A stretch of 44,483 nt of DNA, taken from positions 46,375-90,857 of the forward strand of contig OMWB01000021.1 in the NCBI GenBank assembly GCA_900314645.1, read 5' to 3'. The number at the start of each line of letters is the position of its first letter. Positions within the stretch are counted from its first letter, which is position 1. A program made the translations under genes and the position numbers. Of this stretch, positions 1-8,781 are shown piece by piece. This DNA is from an uncultured Actinomycetes bacterium. Its GTDB lineage: Bacteria; Actinomycetota; Coriobacteriia; Coriobacteriales; Atopobiaceae. Below the pieces are notes generated by a model. The model saw only the letters and a program-made list of their open reading frames with translations. It did not search any database and was not told where the DNA came from.

Positions 1-100
1 TTCACTAACCCGTCCCCTGTTCACTAACCCGTCCCCTGTTCACTAACCCGTCCCCTGTTCACTAACCCGTCCCCTGTTCACTAACCCGTCCCCTGTTCAA
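1..100. repeat. Perfect 19-bp tandem repeat, five copies
   Basis: Five identical head-to-tail copies of TTCACTAACCCGTCCCCTG fill bases 1-95 and a partial sixth begins at 96. The array probably continues left of the window. The complement contains a GGGGACGGG core of the kind seen in short repeats scattered through many gut bacterial genomes, which are often linked to REP-associated (RAYT/Y1) transposases; that link is recalled and not shown here. No spacers separate the units, so this is not a CRISPR array. No gene lies between it and the GH1 gene. Confidence 0.9.
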
Positions 101-170
101 TTCCGGGTCTATTTCACCGATAGGGCCGTGGGGCATCATCCAGAAAGAGCCTAACGCCTGTATCATATAA

Positions 171-1673
<1,503 letters not shown>

Positions 1674-1694
1674 GACCTAGGCTGACAGCCTGAG

Positions 1695-1739
1695 ACGGCG
1701 TGGGGTCCGGCTTGTGACACAGGCCGGACCCCACGCCGT
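1695..1739 (+). terminator. Strong hairpin downstream of the GH1 gene
   Basis: A perfect 17-bp GC-rich stem (arms 1695-1711 and 1723-1739, 11-base loop) begins 21 bases after the GH1 stop codon. There is no long T-run after it, so it may act as a factor-assisted terminator or 3' stabiliser. It ends the GH1 transcript before the sortase module. Confidence 0.75.
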
Positions 1740-1968
1740 TCGGACGTTTCGCATCCTTTTGATCTGCCAGATTGACTGAGGTGGTTGCACTGGTAGTGTG
1801 GTGACCATGTGAAGAAAGAGGTAAACCTGTATACGATTAGAGATAGACGCGCCCATAGGATTCTTCGATACGTGGGATTCATGCATTTGCCCGTGTTAAG
1901 CACTTTGAACATGGTGTTCGAATGTTAAGACATCCTATTACGGTTCAACGACTTTACCTGATTCTGGG

Positions 1969-1997
1969 TTGACATTTGGGTTGCAGAAGAAGATTGT
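1969..1997 (+). promoter_or_regulatory. Candidate promoter of the sortase module
   Basis: A consensus -35 TTGACA occurs at 1969-1974; the best hexamer 17 bases later is GATTGT, a poor -10. The gene-free stretch from 1740 to 2044 is AT-richer than its surroundings and I see no other gene, RNA or known riboswitch in it. This is the only near-consensus promoter element before the module. Confidence 0.4.
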
Positions 1998-2044
1998 CAT
2001 ACATGCATGTTTTGTCACTACCAAGAGACGAAGGTGATGCGAAA

Positions 2045-2602
2045 GTGAAGAAGAGCATTTTTGCAACCGTACTTGCCGTCATGCTTGCGTTCGTGTTTGC
2101 GACGCCTGCACTGGCCGGCACCATGAACAGCAACGAGAAGGTTGTCTATGACAAGTTCTGCGCTGCCGTTGACAGCAAGGTTCCCCAGCTGCTTCATCAG
2201 CCCCGCGCCAACAGCTTCAAGAGCTGGGCTGAGAAGGCTCTGACCGACGACAGCATCGATCTTACCGAGGACGACTGCAACAAGTTCAGCGCCAAGATCG
2301 ACGAGGTGCTCGCCTACATCGAGGACAACGGCATTGCCGACAACAAGGCCGCTTGGGATGCATATCCCGCCATCGCCAAGATGATCAACGAGCTCTCTGA
2401 GCAGTATGGCATCACCGTGATCGTCAACGTCGCTGACCGCATGGGCGAGCTCCAGGTTAACGGCAAGACCGTTGGCACCACCGCCTCTGGCGCTAAGCAG
2501 ACCGGCTTTGGCTTGGCTCAGACCGCCATCGTCGCTGGCGCTGCTACCGCTACCCTTGCTGGCGCCTTTGTGGTCGCTCGCAAGAATCGTCTCTTTGCAT
2601 AA
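2045..2602 (+). CDS. Small secreted surface protein with atypical sorting signal
   Basis: No family recognised. I start it at the GTG giving VKKSIFATVLAVMLAF, because this places a textbook signal peptide (cleavage after ALA, about residue 24) at the N-terminus and follows a GAAGG-type site; an upstream in-frame ATG would add 23 polar residues. The mature part is about 125 acidic, helical residues with two cysteines (39 and 78) that could form a disulfide. The C-terminus has AKQTGFG, a hydrophobic stretch (about 160-178) and the basic tail ARKNR, which is the architecture of a cell-wall sorting signal with KQTG in place of LPxTG. The next gene encodes a sortase, so this is its likely dedicated substrate. 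Function is unknown. Confidence 0.75.
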   Translation: MKKSIFATVLAVMLAFVFATPALAGTMNSNEKVVYDKFCAAVDSKVPQLLHQPRANSFKSWAEKALTDDSIDLTEDDCNKFSAKIDEVLAYIEDNGIADNKAAWDAYPAIAKMINELSEQYGITVIVNVADRMGELQVNGKTVGTTASGAKQTGFGLAQTAIVAGAATATLAGAFVVARKNRLFA

Positions 2603-2611
2603 CGCAGGTTC

Positions 2612-3310
2612 ATGAGCTCTTCCTCGAGAACTGCAAAGCCACTGGCATACTTCGGTATGCCAGTGGTTTTCTGCGTACTAGGTTATGCACTTCTTTGGCT
2701 GGCACTTCAGCCTGTCTGGCCGGTGGTTTCCGCCACGGCCAGCTTTTTGGTATCTAAAGAGGCGCCCAACTTCAGCAACAACCTGTCGGTGGTCTATGAT
2801 CCCGAGGCACTGAAGGAAGAGGCAGAAGCGGGCTTCATCCCGGGTGAGAACGTGCATTTTCCCTCGGATGGAGAACTCTATGGACAGGTGACGTGCTCAC
2901 GCATTGGCCTGGACGTGCCCGTGTACTGGAATGACACCGACGAGATTCTTGACTATGGTGCAGGCCAGTCGCTGACAAGCTTCCCGCCAGGCTTTGGCCG
3001 CAGCATCGTGCTCTCTGGCCACAACATGACGTACTTCAACTGTCTGCAAGACATCGCGGTGGGTGACGTCATCAAGTTTGACACCAACTGGTGCAACTAC
3101 GAGTACACCGTCACACGTGTTGAGGTTTACAACGAGAACGCCCTGTGGGACTACATCAACGAGAATATGTTCCGTGAGGAAGAGGAGCTCGTTATGTACA
3201 CGTGCTACCCCTTCTATGCCATCACGGGTCGCAAGACCGATCGACTGACGGTGTTTGCCGAGAGGACCTCTGGCCTTGACGTGAAGTGGAGGGAGACGGA
3301 TGAGGTATAA
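2612..3310 (+). CDS. Sortase (class D-like), probably dedicated
   Basis: Membrane-bound transpeptidase of about 230 residues with an N-terminal membrane segment (about 16-36). The sortase catalytic triad is visible: His137 in LSGHN, Cys198 in YTCYPF and Arg211 in TDRL. The TCYPF form resembles class D sortases. It would cleave the sorting signal of the protein encoded just upstream and attach it to peptidoglycan. The annotated ATG lies only 9 bases after the substrate gene and has a weak ribosome site; a 16-bp hairpin falls inside codons 8-20, so the start could instead be the ATG at 2657. The last 11 bases overlap the next gene, indicating translational coupling. Confidence 0.88.
   Translation: MSSSSRTAKPLAYFGMPVVFCVLGYALLWLALQPVWPVVSATASFLVSKEAPNFSNNLSVVYDPEALKEEAEAGFIPGENVHFPSDGELYGQVTCSRIGLDVPVYWNDTDEILDYGAGQSLTSFPPGFGRSIVLSGHNMTYFNCLQDIAVGDVIKFDTNWCNYEYTVTRVEVYNENALWDYINENMFREEEELVMYTCYPFYAITGRKTDRLTVFAERTSGLDVKWRETDEV
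2635..2670 (+). terminator. Terminator-like hairpin within the sortase 5' coding region
   Basis: Arms 2635-2650 and 2655-2670 form a 16-bp stem (one G-T pair) closed by the very stable C(TTCG)G tetraloop, with AAA before and TTTT at its end. The placement, 33 bases after the surface-protein stop, is that of an intrinsic terminator, yet it overlaps the start of the sortase reading frame. It probably lowers sortase expression relative to its substrate. Confidence 0.8.
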
Positions 3311-4175
3311 CGACGCCTATCGTCGCCCTTCGCGCACGCGCAACTGGGTAAGTCTCGTGTTTTCGTTCTTCCTGGCGTTGGCGCTGGTGGCAGAGGCTGC
3401 GCTGCTCATCGTTCACGTGGGCGTCTTTTCCGAGGGCGGATTCCTCTCCGTGCTCGACGAGACCTACTACCAGCTGGTCCGGACCTACGTTGACGACCAG
3501 TGCTATTACTACACCATCCCCACGGGCATCAAGCCTGAGGTGGCGCGCGATCTCTTTACCGTTGAAGACGTGCAGTACGACGTGCGTCAGCACATTCTCG
3601 GCACGTTTGCGGGCTCTGAGTACGAGCCAAACACGTCCACTGCGGAAGAAGAGCTTACGGAGCGTGTGAACAGCTTCTTTACCGAAAGCGGAACGAAACT
3701 CTCCGCTGAGACCGACGAGATTTGCTCCACGTATGTGTCCGAGATTATGGGCATCTACCGTGATGTAGTGAAGATGCCAGGGTTGGGTACGATCGCTAAC
3801 ATCCGCAACAACTATATGAAGTACTCGCTCATTGGCTCGGTGGCCATTTCGCTGGTCATTATTGTGCTGTCCGTCACGATCATAAGACTGCACCACTTTC
3901 CGCACCGGGCGCTGCGCTACCTTGCCTATGCTACGGGCGGTGCTGCGCTTATGTGCTTTGTCGTGCCGTTTGCTATCTACCAGTCCGGTGCCTACCTGGG
4001 GCTCAACTTTACGCCGCAGTACTTCTATCACTTTGGGACGTCGCTGGTGGCCCATGTCCTTAAGCTGTTCATGCTGGCCGCTCTGGTGTACCTGATCGTC
4101 ACGATTGTGCTGATTCTCGTGGTCGGAAGCCTCAGGGGCCGATCGGCGAGCCATGGTGGCCACCACAGTCACTAA
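3300..4175 (+). CDS. Four-span membrane protein of the sortase module
   Basis: Family not recognised. Predicted topology is a basic N-terminus, one membrane span (about 17-41), a soluble extracytoplasmic domain (about 42-172) with two cysteines, then three spans (about 176-196, 206-227, 250-275) and a short tail ending HGGHHSH. It overlaps the sortase gene by 11 bases and so is made with it. The arrangement substrate, sortase, polytopic membrane protein suggests a partner in surface display, for example a scaffold or a sensor of the anchored protein; this is inference from context only. The His-rich tail could bind metal. Confidence 0.7.
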   Translation: MRYNDAYRRPSRTRNWVSLVFSFFLALALVAEAALLIVHVGVFSEGGFLSVLDETYYQLVRTYVDDQCYYYTIPTGIKPEVARDLFTVEDVQYDVRQHILGTFAGSEYEPNTSTAEEELTERVNSFFTESGTKLSAETDEICSTYVSEIMGIYRDVVKMPGLGTIANIRNNYMKYSLIGSVAISLVIIVLSVTIIRLHHFPHRALRYLAYATGGAALMCFVVPFAIYQSGAYLGLNFTPQYFYHFGTSLVAHVLKLFMLAALVYLIVTIVLILVVGSLRGRSASHGGHHSH

Positions 4176-4184
4176 GCTCGTGAG

Positions 4185-4565
4185 ATGGCAGAAGGAACCC
4201 TCTCACATCGCGAATACGCACGGTTCGCGCGGCTCCCGCTCGAGGAACTCGAAAAGGACTGCTCGTTCGAGGCGTTTCACGCCTCTGGCCCTGGTGGCCA
4301 AGGCGTGAATACCGCTGACTCGGCCGTACGCATGCGACATGTCCCCACCGGTATCGTCGTGGTGAGCCGCGAGCAGCGTAGCCAACTGCAGAATCGTGCC
4401 CAATGCCTCCGCAAGCTTCAGACAATCCTGCGCGAGCGAGCCATTCCTCCCAAGCGCAGAGTGAAGACGCGCCCGACCAAGGGCTCGATTGAGCGTCGCT
4501 TGCGCGAGAAGCGCGGCCGTTCGGACATCAAGGCGTCACGACGCAGGCCAAGTTTTGATGATTGA
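4185..4565 (+). CDS. Small GGQ release-factor-domain protein
   Basis: 126-residue protein made of a class I release-factor catalytic domain only. The motif [19 protein letters not shown] contains GGQ at residues 37-39, the group that promotes peptidyl-tRNA hydrolysis on the ribosome. Codon-recognition domains of RF1/RF2 are absent, and the C-terminus is very basic ([18 protein letters not shown]), as in ribosome-rescue factors of the ArfB/ICT1 type, although GGQ is followed by GVN and not HVN. It may rescue stalled ribosomes. It starts 9 bases after the preceding gene with a poor ribosome site, so it may be translated by coupling. Its stop is 18 bases from the convergent flippase gene. Confidence 0.8.
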   Translation: MAEGTLSHREYARFARLPLEELEKDCSFEAFHASGPGGQGVNTADSAVRMRHVPTGIVVVSREQRSQLQNRAQCLRKLQTILRERAIPPKRRVKTRPTKGSIERRLREKRGRSDIKASRRRPSFDD

Positions 4566-4583
4566 GAGTTCGCGCTGGTAGTC

Positions 4584-5966
4584 CTATTGTGCCCTCATGC
4601 GGATGAACACGTACTGTCCGCCCAGCGCGCCAAAGAGCGCGGCCATGACGCCGAGGTATGACCACACCGCCCCATCAAAGCCATAAAGGCGGACCAGGAT
4701 CACCGACATCGCAATGACGAGCACGGTCGCAATGAGGTAGATGCGCGTGGCCAGGGCCTGCTGCCGCAGCACGGTGATGATCTGATACAAGAAGTCGATG
4801 GCAGCTGACAGGCCACCCGCAAGAACCATGAGGTACTGGGCGTTGCGGAAGGGCTCGAAGTTGGTGCCGTAAAGCAGCGTACCGAGGGGAACTGCTGCCC
4901 ACCGCGCATAGGCAAGCCCCGCCAGGGTCACGATGGCGCAGACCACGAGCATCGCGGCCACGATGAGATCGAAACGAAGACGCTTGTGCGGGTCATTCCA
5001 GATGGTGGCAAGCCGTACCAGCTGGGGACGGTACACAAAGCCAACCATCATGAGCATCGCCTGCGCAGGGAAATAGATGGCCGAGAAAAACACCTGGCTC
5101 TCGTAAGGCAGAACGCCTTCCATGGCGTATTTGGGGACGTTCTCGATGAGCGCAAAGAGGAAGAGCGCCAGAAACGACGGGAAGCACTCAACGAACAGCT
5201 CCCGGATCTCTATCCACGCGAGTGGGCGAGAACGCGGGGTCTCGAGCCTGGTGAGCGGGGCCGTAAGCAGGAAAAACGACGCCAGAGCCGCAGCGGCCAT
5301 GCCGACGCTTGCCGCCACCATGCTTTTGGTGACGAGCAACAACAGCGAGAAGAGCGTGACGCCCACCACGGAGCGCACGGCTTGTGATACGCCGGCGAGA
5401 TAAAGCTTGTCCTGTTGCTGGAGGCGTGCCTCGTAGGTGTCTGCCAGCGCGTCGATGGCGCGGAAGCCATAGGCGCCTGCGCTGATAAGCCACATCTCGG
5501 TGTCATAGTGACGCACCGCGCAGTACGCACAGCCCAATAGAAGCATGAGTGCGCAGGTGAGGAGCCGGTGCGCGCGGTACGACGAGAAGGACTCGGTCTC
5601 CTCGATATCAGACACTTGGAACGTCTTGACACCGTAGTTGCCTACATAGAGGAGCAGCGTTGCCGTGGTGAACGCCATGGTGAAGTGTCCGGCTCGTTCG
5701 GCACCAGAGAGCTGCGTTGCGACTACGGTAAGCAGGGGAAAGAGGGTGCCCCACGCGACGGAGCCAAGGGTGTTGAGGAGGTAGTCGCGCCCGCCACGTC
5801 CCGACTCGTACATGTGGGGCTGCTGGTCCCACGTGCCGCCAAAGACTGCCGAGAACAGACGCTCCCACCATCCGTTGATGATGCTGGCCAGGGTCACCCG
5901 GTGGCGCTGTCGCGGCCGACGGCGGCGCTTGGACGGCTTGGTATGTGTTGAGGGCGTTTCGGGCAT
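4584..5966 (-). CDS. Wzx/MATE-like polysaccharide flippase
   Basis: About 460 residues with a long basic cytoplasmic N-terminus (SKRRRRPRQRHR) followed by some 12 hydrophobic segments, the pattern of the MVF/Wzx oligosaccharide flippase superfamily. It would move a lipid-linked glycan across the membrane. I chose the ATG at 5966 (MPETPS) because AAGGAGACGCTC precedes it; an upstream ATG would add 20 residues without a ribosome site. No glycosyltransferases lie nearby, so the substrate cannot be named. It follows the Gx/EcfT gene by about 70 bases on the same strand and may be transcribed with it. Confidence 0.78.
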   Translation of the reverse strand: MPETPSTHTKPSKRRRRPRQRHRVTLASIINGWWERLFSAVFGGTWDQQPHMYESGRGGRDYLLNTLGSVAWGTLFPLLTVVATQLSGAERAGHFTMAFTTATLLLYVGNYGVKTFQVSDIEETESFSSYRAHRLLTCALMLLLGCAYCAVRHYDTEMWLISAGAYGFRAIDALADTYEARLQQQDKLYLAGVSQAVRSVVGVTLFSLLLLVTKSMVAASVGMAAAALASFFLLTAPLTRLETPRSRPLAWIEIRELFVECFPSFLALFLFALIENVPKYAMEGVLPYESQVFFSAIYFPAQAMLMMVGFVYRPQLVRLATIWNDPHKRLRFDLIVAAMLVVCAIVTLAGLAYARWAAVPLGTLLYGTNFEPFRNAQYLMVLAGGLSAAIDFLYQIITVLRQQALATRIYLIATVLVIAMSVILVRLYGFDGAVWSYLGVMAALFGALGGQYVFIRMRAQ

Positions 5967-6038
5967 GAGCGTCTCCTTGAGGTAACTAGAAGATTTTACC
6001 TCATGCCGCGGTTGCATGTTCCCCATTGGGGTTAGGCC

Positions 6039-7133
6039 CTAATGGGGAATGCGGGAGGCGAGGCGATAGGCATCGGCTATGAGCTGCGAAAGCGAGGCCG
6101 GTGACGTCCCATCCATGTGGAGGTTACTGGCCAGGAGCGGGAGCAGCTGCATCGCCACGTCAAGGGCGAGGAGCGGCCCTGCCGTGCTTATGCCAAGACG
6201 CTGAAGCGGTGTGAGCACCCAGCGCACCCCTGCGAGCAGTTCCTCTTGCGACTGAGCCTTCACAAAGGCGAGGCTTGCTCCCACCAGGGAAAGCAACCTG
6301 AGAGCGGAGATTCCGGCTGCGAGGAACGCCTGCTGGGCCGGCAGGCTGATCAGCTGCGCGACTACCGTGATGGCGCAAATGAGCGCCACAGGCTTGAGGG
6401 CACGTGCCACATCGGACCAGCGCACGCGGGCCCAGAGGCACGCACAGAGCGAGAGGGCTAGGCAGCAGGTGAGCGGGACGATGCTCGTGAGCCTCAGGGT
6501 GACCAGGGCGAAGGCGATGAGTGCCAGAAGCGCCAGACGAGGGTCGATGCGCCCACCTGTGCTACCCAGTTGCAGTGCCGTTTGCGGGGTATCCGCAAGG
6601 GGAGCGGACGCACTCTCAGCGTCATCCGCGAGCTTCCGCAGCGCCCGTTCGGCAACGATGCCGCAGAATGCGCCCGTGACGCAACCTGCAACCATAAGTA
6701 GCGGGGCGCTGTACCACACGAGCGGCGTGCCCAAAAGCGCCTGAGCGACCAGAAGCTGGCCTGCCTCATGTGCCAAGGCGCCAATGACGGAGACCATCCA
6801 GAGCCGCATAGTGCGAAGGCGAGACAGGGGAACCATCAGTGCCAGCGAGAGCGCCGTGCCCACCGCCGAATACGCCATCGTAATGGGAGATCCAAAGAGC
6901 AGCCCAGCCGCAAGCACCTTGATGACGGCAACCCAGCAGGCACCCCATACGTCACCTTGCGCGAGCGCCAGCAGGACGGCCACGTTGGCGAGGCCCAGCT
7001 TGACGCCAGGGATGGGGATGGGGACAAAGGTCTCGAGGTAGCCCAACACCATCGCGAGCGCGGCCAGAGCTCCCACGCGTGACCAGCGCTGCGTCTCCTT
7101 GGCAGTAAGGGTGTCGGGCTGCATCGCGGTCAT
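6039..7133 (-). CDS. Gx transporter (HepI/EetB-like) fused to an EcfT-like domain
   Basis: Integral membrane protein of about 364 residues. Residues about 20-165 match the Gx transporter / heptaprenyl diphosphate synthase component I family (VPIPGVKLGLANV, then the GSPITMAYSAVGT region), an S-component-like fold. After a polar linker (about 165-195) the C-terminal half has the hydrophobic pattern and ARALKP, LRLLSLVG, VRWVLTPLQRLGI segments of an ECF T component. A single S-T fusion is unusual. It starts 2 bases after the NusG-II gene, so the two are one operon. Such pairs occur beside ApbE in flavinylation and extracellular electron-transfer loci; a role in moving flavin or a quinone precursor is inferred. 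Confidence 0.75.
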   Translation of the reverse strand: MTAMQPDTLTAKETQRWSRVGALAALAMVLGYLETFVPIPIPGVKLGLANVAVLLALAQGDVWGACWVAVIKVLAAGLLFGSPITMAYSAVGTALSLALMVPLSRLRTMRLWMVSVIGALAHEAGQLLVAQALLGTPLVWYSAPLLMVAGCVTGAFCGIVAERALRKLADDAESASAPLADTPQTALQLGSTGGRIDPRLALLALIAFALVTLRLTSIVPLTCCLALSLCACLWARVRWSDVARALKPVALICAITVVAQLISLPAQQAFLAAGISALRLLSLVGASLAFVKAQSQEELLAGVRWVLTPLQRLGISTAGPLLALDVAMQLLPLLASNLHMDGTSPASLSQLIADAYRLASRIPH

Positions 7134-7135
7134 GG

Positions 7136-7567
7136 TTAGCGGCTCACAAGGTCGACCTCGTCGGCGGAGGTGACGGCGGTCACATCGAGCTCTCCATCGG
7201 GCGCCCCCTGTTCGACGACTTCAACCCATAGCTGATGGGGAAGGCAGATGAGCTGCTGACCGGGAACAGAGATGGCGCGCTGGCGCAGGCAGTCTCCCTT
7301 GGGGCAATCGGCTTCTGCCATAAAGGCAGCGCCATCCCGTACGGTGATGACATTGGTCCCCAGCGAGGTCTCTACCGTGAGCGAACCGTCCTTGCTCAGG
7401 GGTAGCTCGTAGGTCTGGCCGTTGCCGTCGTGGATTCGTGCCACCATCTCGGTGCTCGCTGAGGCGCGCGGCCGCAATAGCACAGAGGAGGCAACGAGTC
7501 CGCAGGCAATGAGCGTCGCCGCAACCACGGTGGCCGCGTTGTCGCGTATGTACCTGATAAGTGTCAT
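7136..7567 (-). CDS. NusG domain II-containing membrane-anchored protein
   Basis: 143 residues: a membrane segment (about 11-30) and then a beta-rich extracytoplasmic domain of the NusG_II family, not the transcription factor NusG. The diagnostic stretch is AEADCPKGDCLRQ, with two cysteines four residues apart, followed by QLICLPHQLWVEV. Members of this family accompany Gx transporters and ApbE-type FMN transferases (EetA-like proteins). Its exact activity is unknown; binding of a flavin or quinone intermediate outside the membrane is a reasonable guess. It is the first gene of the minus-strand operon and diverges from apbE. Confidence 0.85.
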   Translation of the reverse strand: MTLIRYIRDNAATVVAATLIACGLVASSVLLRPRASASTEMVARIHDGNGQTYELPLSKDGSLTVETSLGTNVITVRDGAAFMAEADCPKGDCLRQRAISVPGQQLICLPHQLWVEVVEQGAPDGELDVTAVTSADEVDLVSR

Positions 7568-7661
7568 GCAAAACCTCGCGTGTAACCGCTTCTGCCTTAC
7601 GTTAGGCTAGCATACGGTCGTGAATGGCGCACAAAACATGACTTGGCTACTTTTTGAAACA

Positions 7662-7746
7662 CCCACAATTCTGAGGTGGCCAAAGCGCCAACTGGGAAAA
7701 CTTCGCAAAAGGGCGTCAAATGGGCACTTTGCCTTGGAATTGTGGG
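7662..7746 (+). promoter_or_regulatory. Long inverted repeat in the apbE leader
   Basis: CCCACAATTC (7662-7671) and GAATTGTGGG (7737-7746) are perfect 10-base arms 65 bases apart. Inside them GGCCAAAGCGCC and GGGCACTTTGCC also pair imperfectly, so the whole segment can fold into one stem. It ends about 20 bases before the apbE ribosome site. It does not resemble an FMN riboswitch. It may be a regulatory leader or a small decayed insertion. Confidence 0.5.
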
Positions 7747-7781
7747 CGTTTTCCTTATTGCAAAGAGGGGAGGAGTACGTG

Positions 7782-8774
7782 ATGAGGGTCAGTCGCAGGG
7801 CGTTTTTGGCCTCACTGGTGCTCGCTCCGCTTTGGGGATGTGCCGGCACCACGGGCGTGGATGCCGACGAAACCATCCAGTCGAGCTTCTTCTGCTTCGA
7901 CACGGCGTGCGTCATTGGCGGCGTCATGTCGCAGGAACTATTGGACGAGGTCGTGGCACGCTGTCAGGGCTTTGAAGGAACGCTTTCGCGCACCATAGAG
8001 TCGAGTGACGTGGGCCGCATCAACACCGCAGGCGGAAAGCCGGTGCAGGTGCAGCCCGAGACGGCCGAGCTCATCGCTGCCGCGCTCGACTATTGCGCGC
8101 AGTCCGAAGGGCTCTTTGACATCACCATAGGCGCCGTCAGCGAGCTCTGGGACTTCCATGAGGGCGTCGTGCCCGATGACGAAGCCATACAGGCAGCACT
8201 GCCCCACGTTGGCTGGCAGGGCGTGCATGTGGATCTGAATGCCTCTACTGTGACGCTAGGCGATCCCGCGGCGCGCCTTGATTTGGGTGGTATCGCCAAG
8301 GGCTACGTCGCCGACGTCATCATTGACCAACTGGCATCTGCGGGCGTGGAAAGCGGCTTTGTGAACCTCGGCGGCAATGTGAAGGTCTTGGGTCCCAAGG
8401 CGGATGGCTCGCCGTGGAACGTGGGTGTCCGTGACCCTGATGACGCGTCAGGCGAGCGCAGCGTGGCCGTGGTGCGCACGACTGGTGGATCGGTGGTGAC
8501 GAGCGGCCTCTACGAGCGCCAGTTTGAGCACGAGGGCAAGCGCTACTGGCACATTCTCGATCCCCGGACCGGGTATCCTGCAAGCTCAGATATCGTCTCG
8601 GCGTCGCTCTACACCGAGCGCTCCATTGACGGAGATGGCTTCACCAAGCCACTCTTCATGCTGGGCCATGATGCGGCGCTAGACTTCCTCGAGGCGCACG
8701 GTATTGACGGCTTGCTGATTGATGGACATGGCAACATCACGACGACGGCAACATCGTCTTTCAAGCTCATGTAG
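7782..8774 (+). CDS. apbE: FAD:protein FMN transferase (ApbE), lipoprotein
   Basis: Transfers FMN from FAD to a Thr/Ser of extracytoplasmic proteins. The chosen ATG (MRVSRRAFLASLV) follows GGGGAGG; the longer upstream frame would bury the signal peptide. The N-terminus has a Tat-like SRRAFL and a lipobox ending LWGC at residue 20, so the protein should be lipid-anchored outside the membrane. Family motifs are present: DLGGIAKGYVAD, GFVNLGGNVKVLG, HILDPRTGYPAS and DGDGFTKPLF, the last in the Mg/FAD site region. Length (330) is typical. It diverges from the NusG-II and Gx/EcfT genes, which supports a shared flavinylation role. The target flavoprotein is not in the window. Confidence 0.93.
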   Translation: MRVSRRAFLASLVLAPLWGCAGTTGVDADETIQSSFFCFDTACVIGGVMSQELLDEVVARCQGFEGTLSRTIESSDVGRINTAGGKPVQVQPETAELIAAALDYCAQSEGLFDITIGAVSELWDFHEGVVPDDEAIQAALPHVGWQGVHVDLNASTVTLGDPAARLDLGGIAKGYVADVIIDQLASAGVESGFVNLGGNVKVLGPKADGSPWNVGVRDPDDASGERSVAVVRTTGGSVVTSGLYERQFEHEGKRYWHILDPRTGYPASSDIVSASLYTERSIDGDGFTKPLFMLGHDAALDFLEAHGIDGLLIDGHGNITTTATSSFKLM

Positions 8775-8781
8775 CGTGGTC

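Noticed and set aside
1..95. CRISPR-like repeat array
   Set aside because: Units are directly adjacent with no spacers and are only 19 bp.
3222..4172. Open frame antisense to the sortase-module membrane protein
   Set aside because: Low-complexity, charged translation; the sense protein has clear membrane spans and overlaps the sortase.
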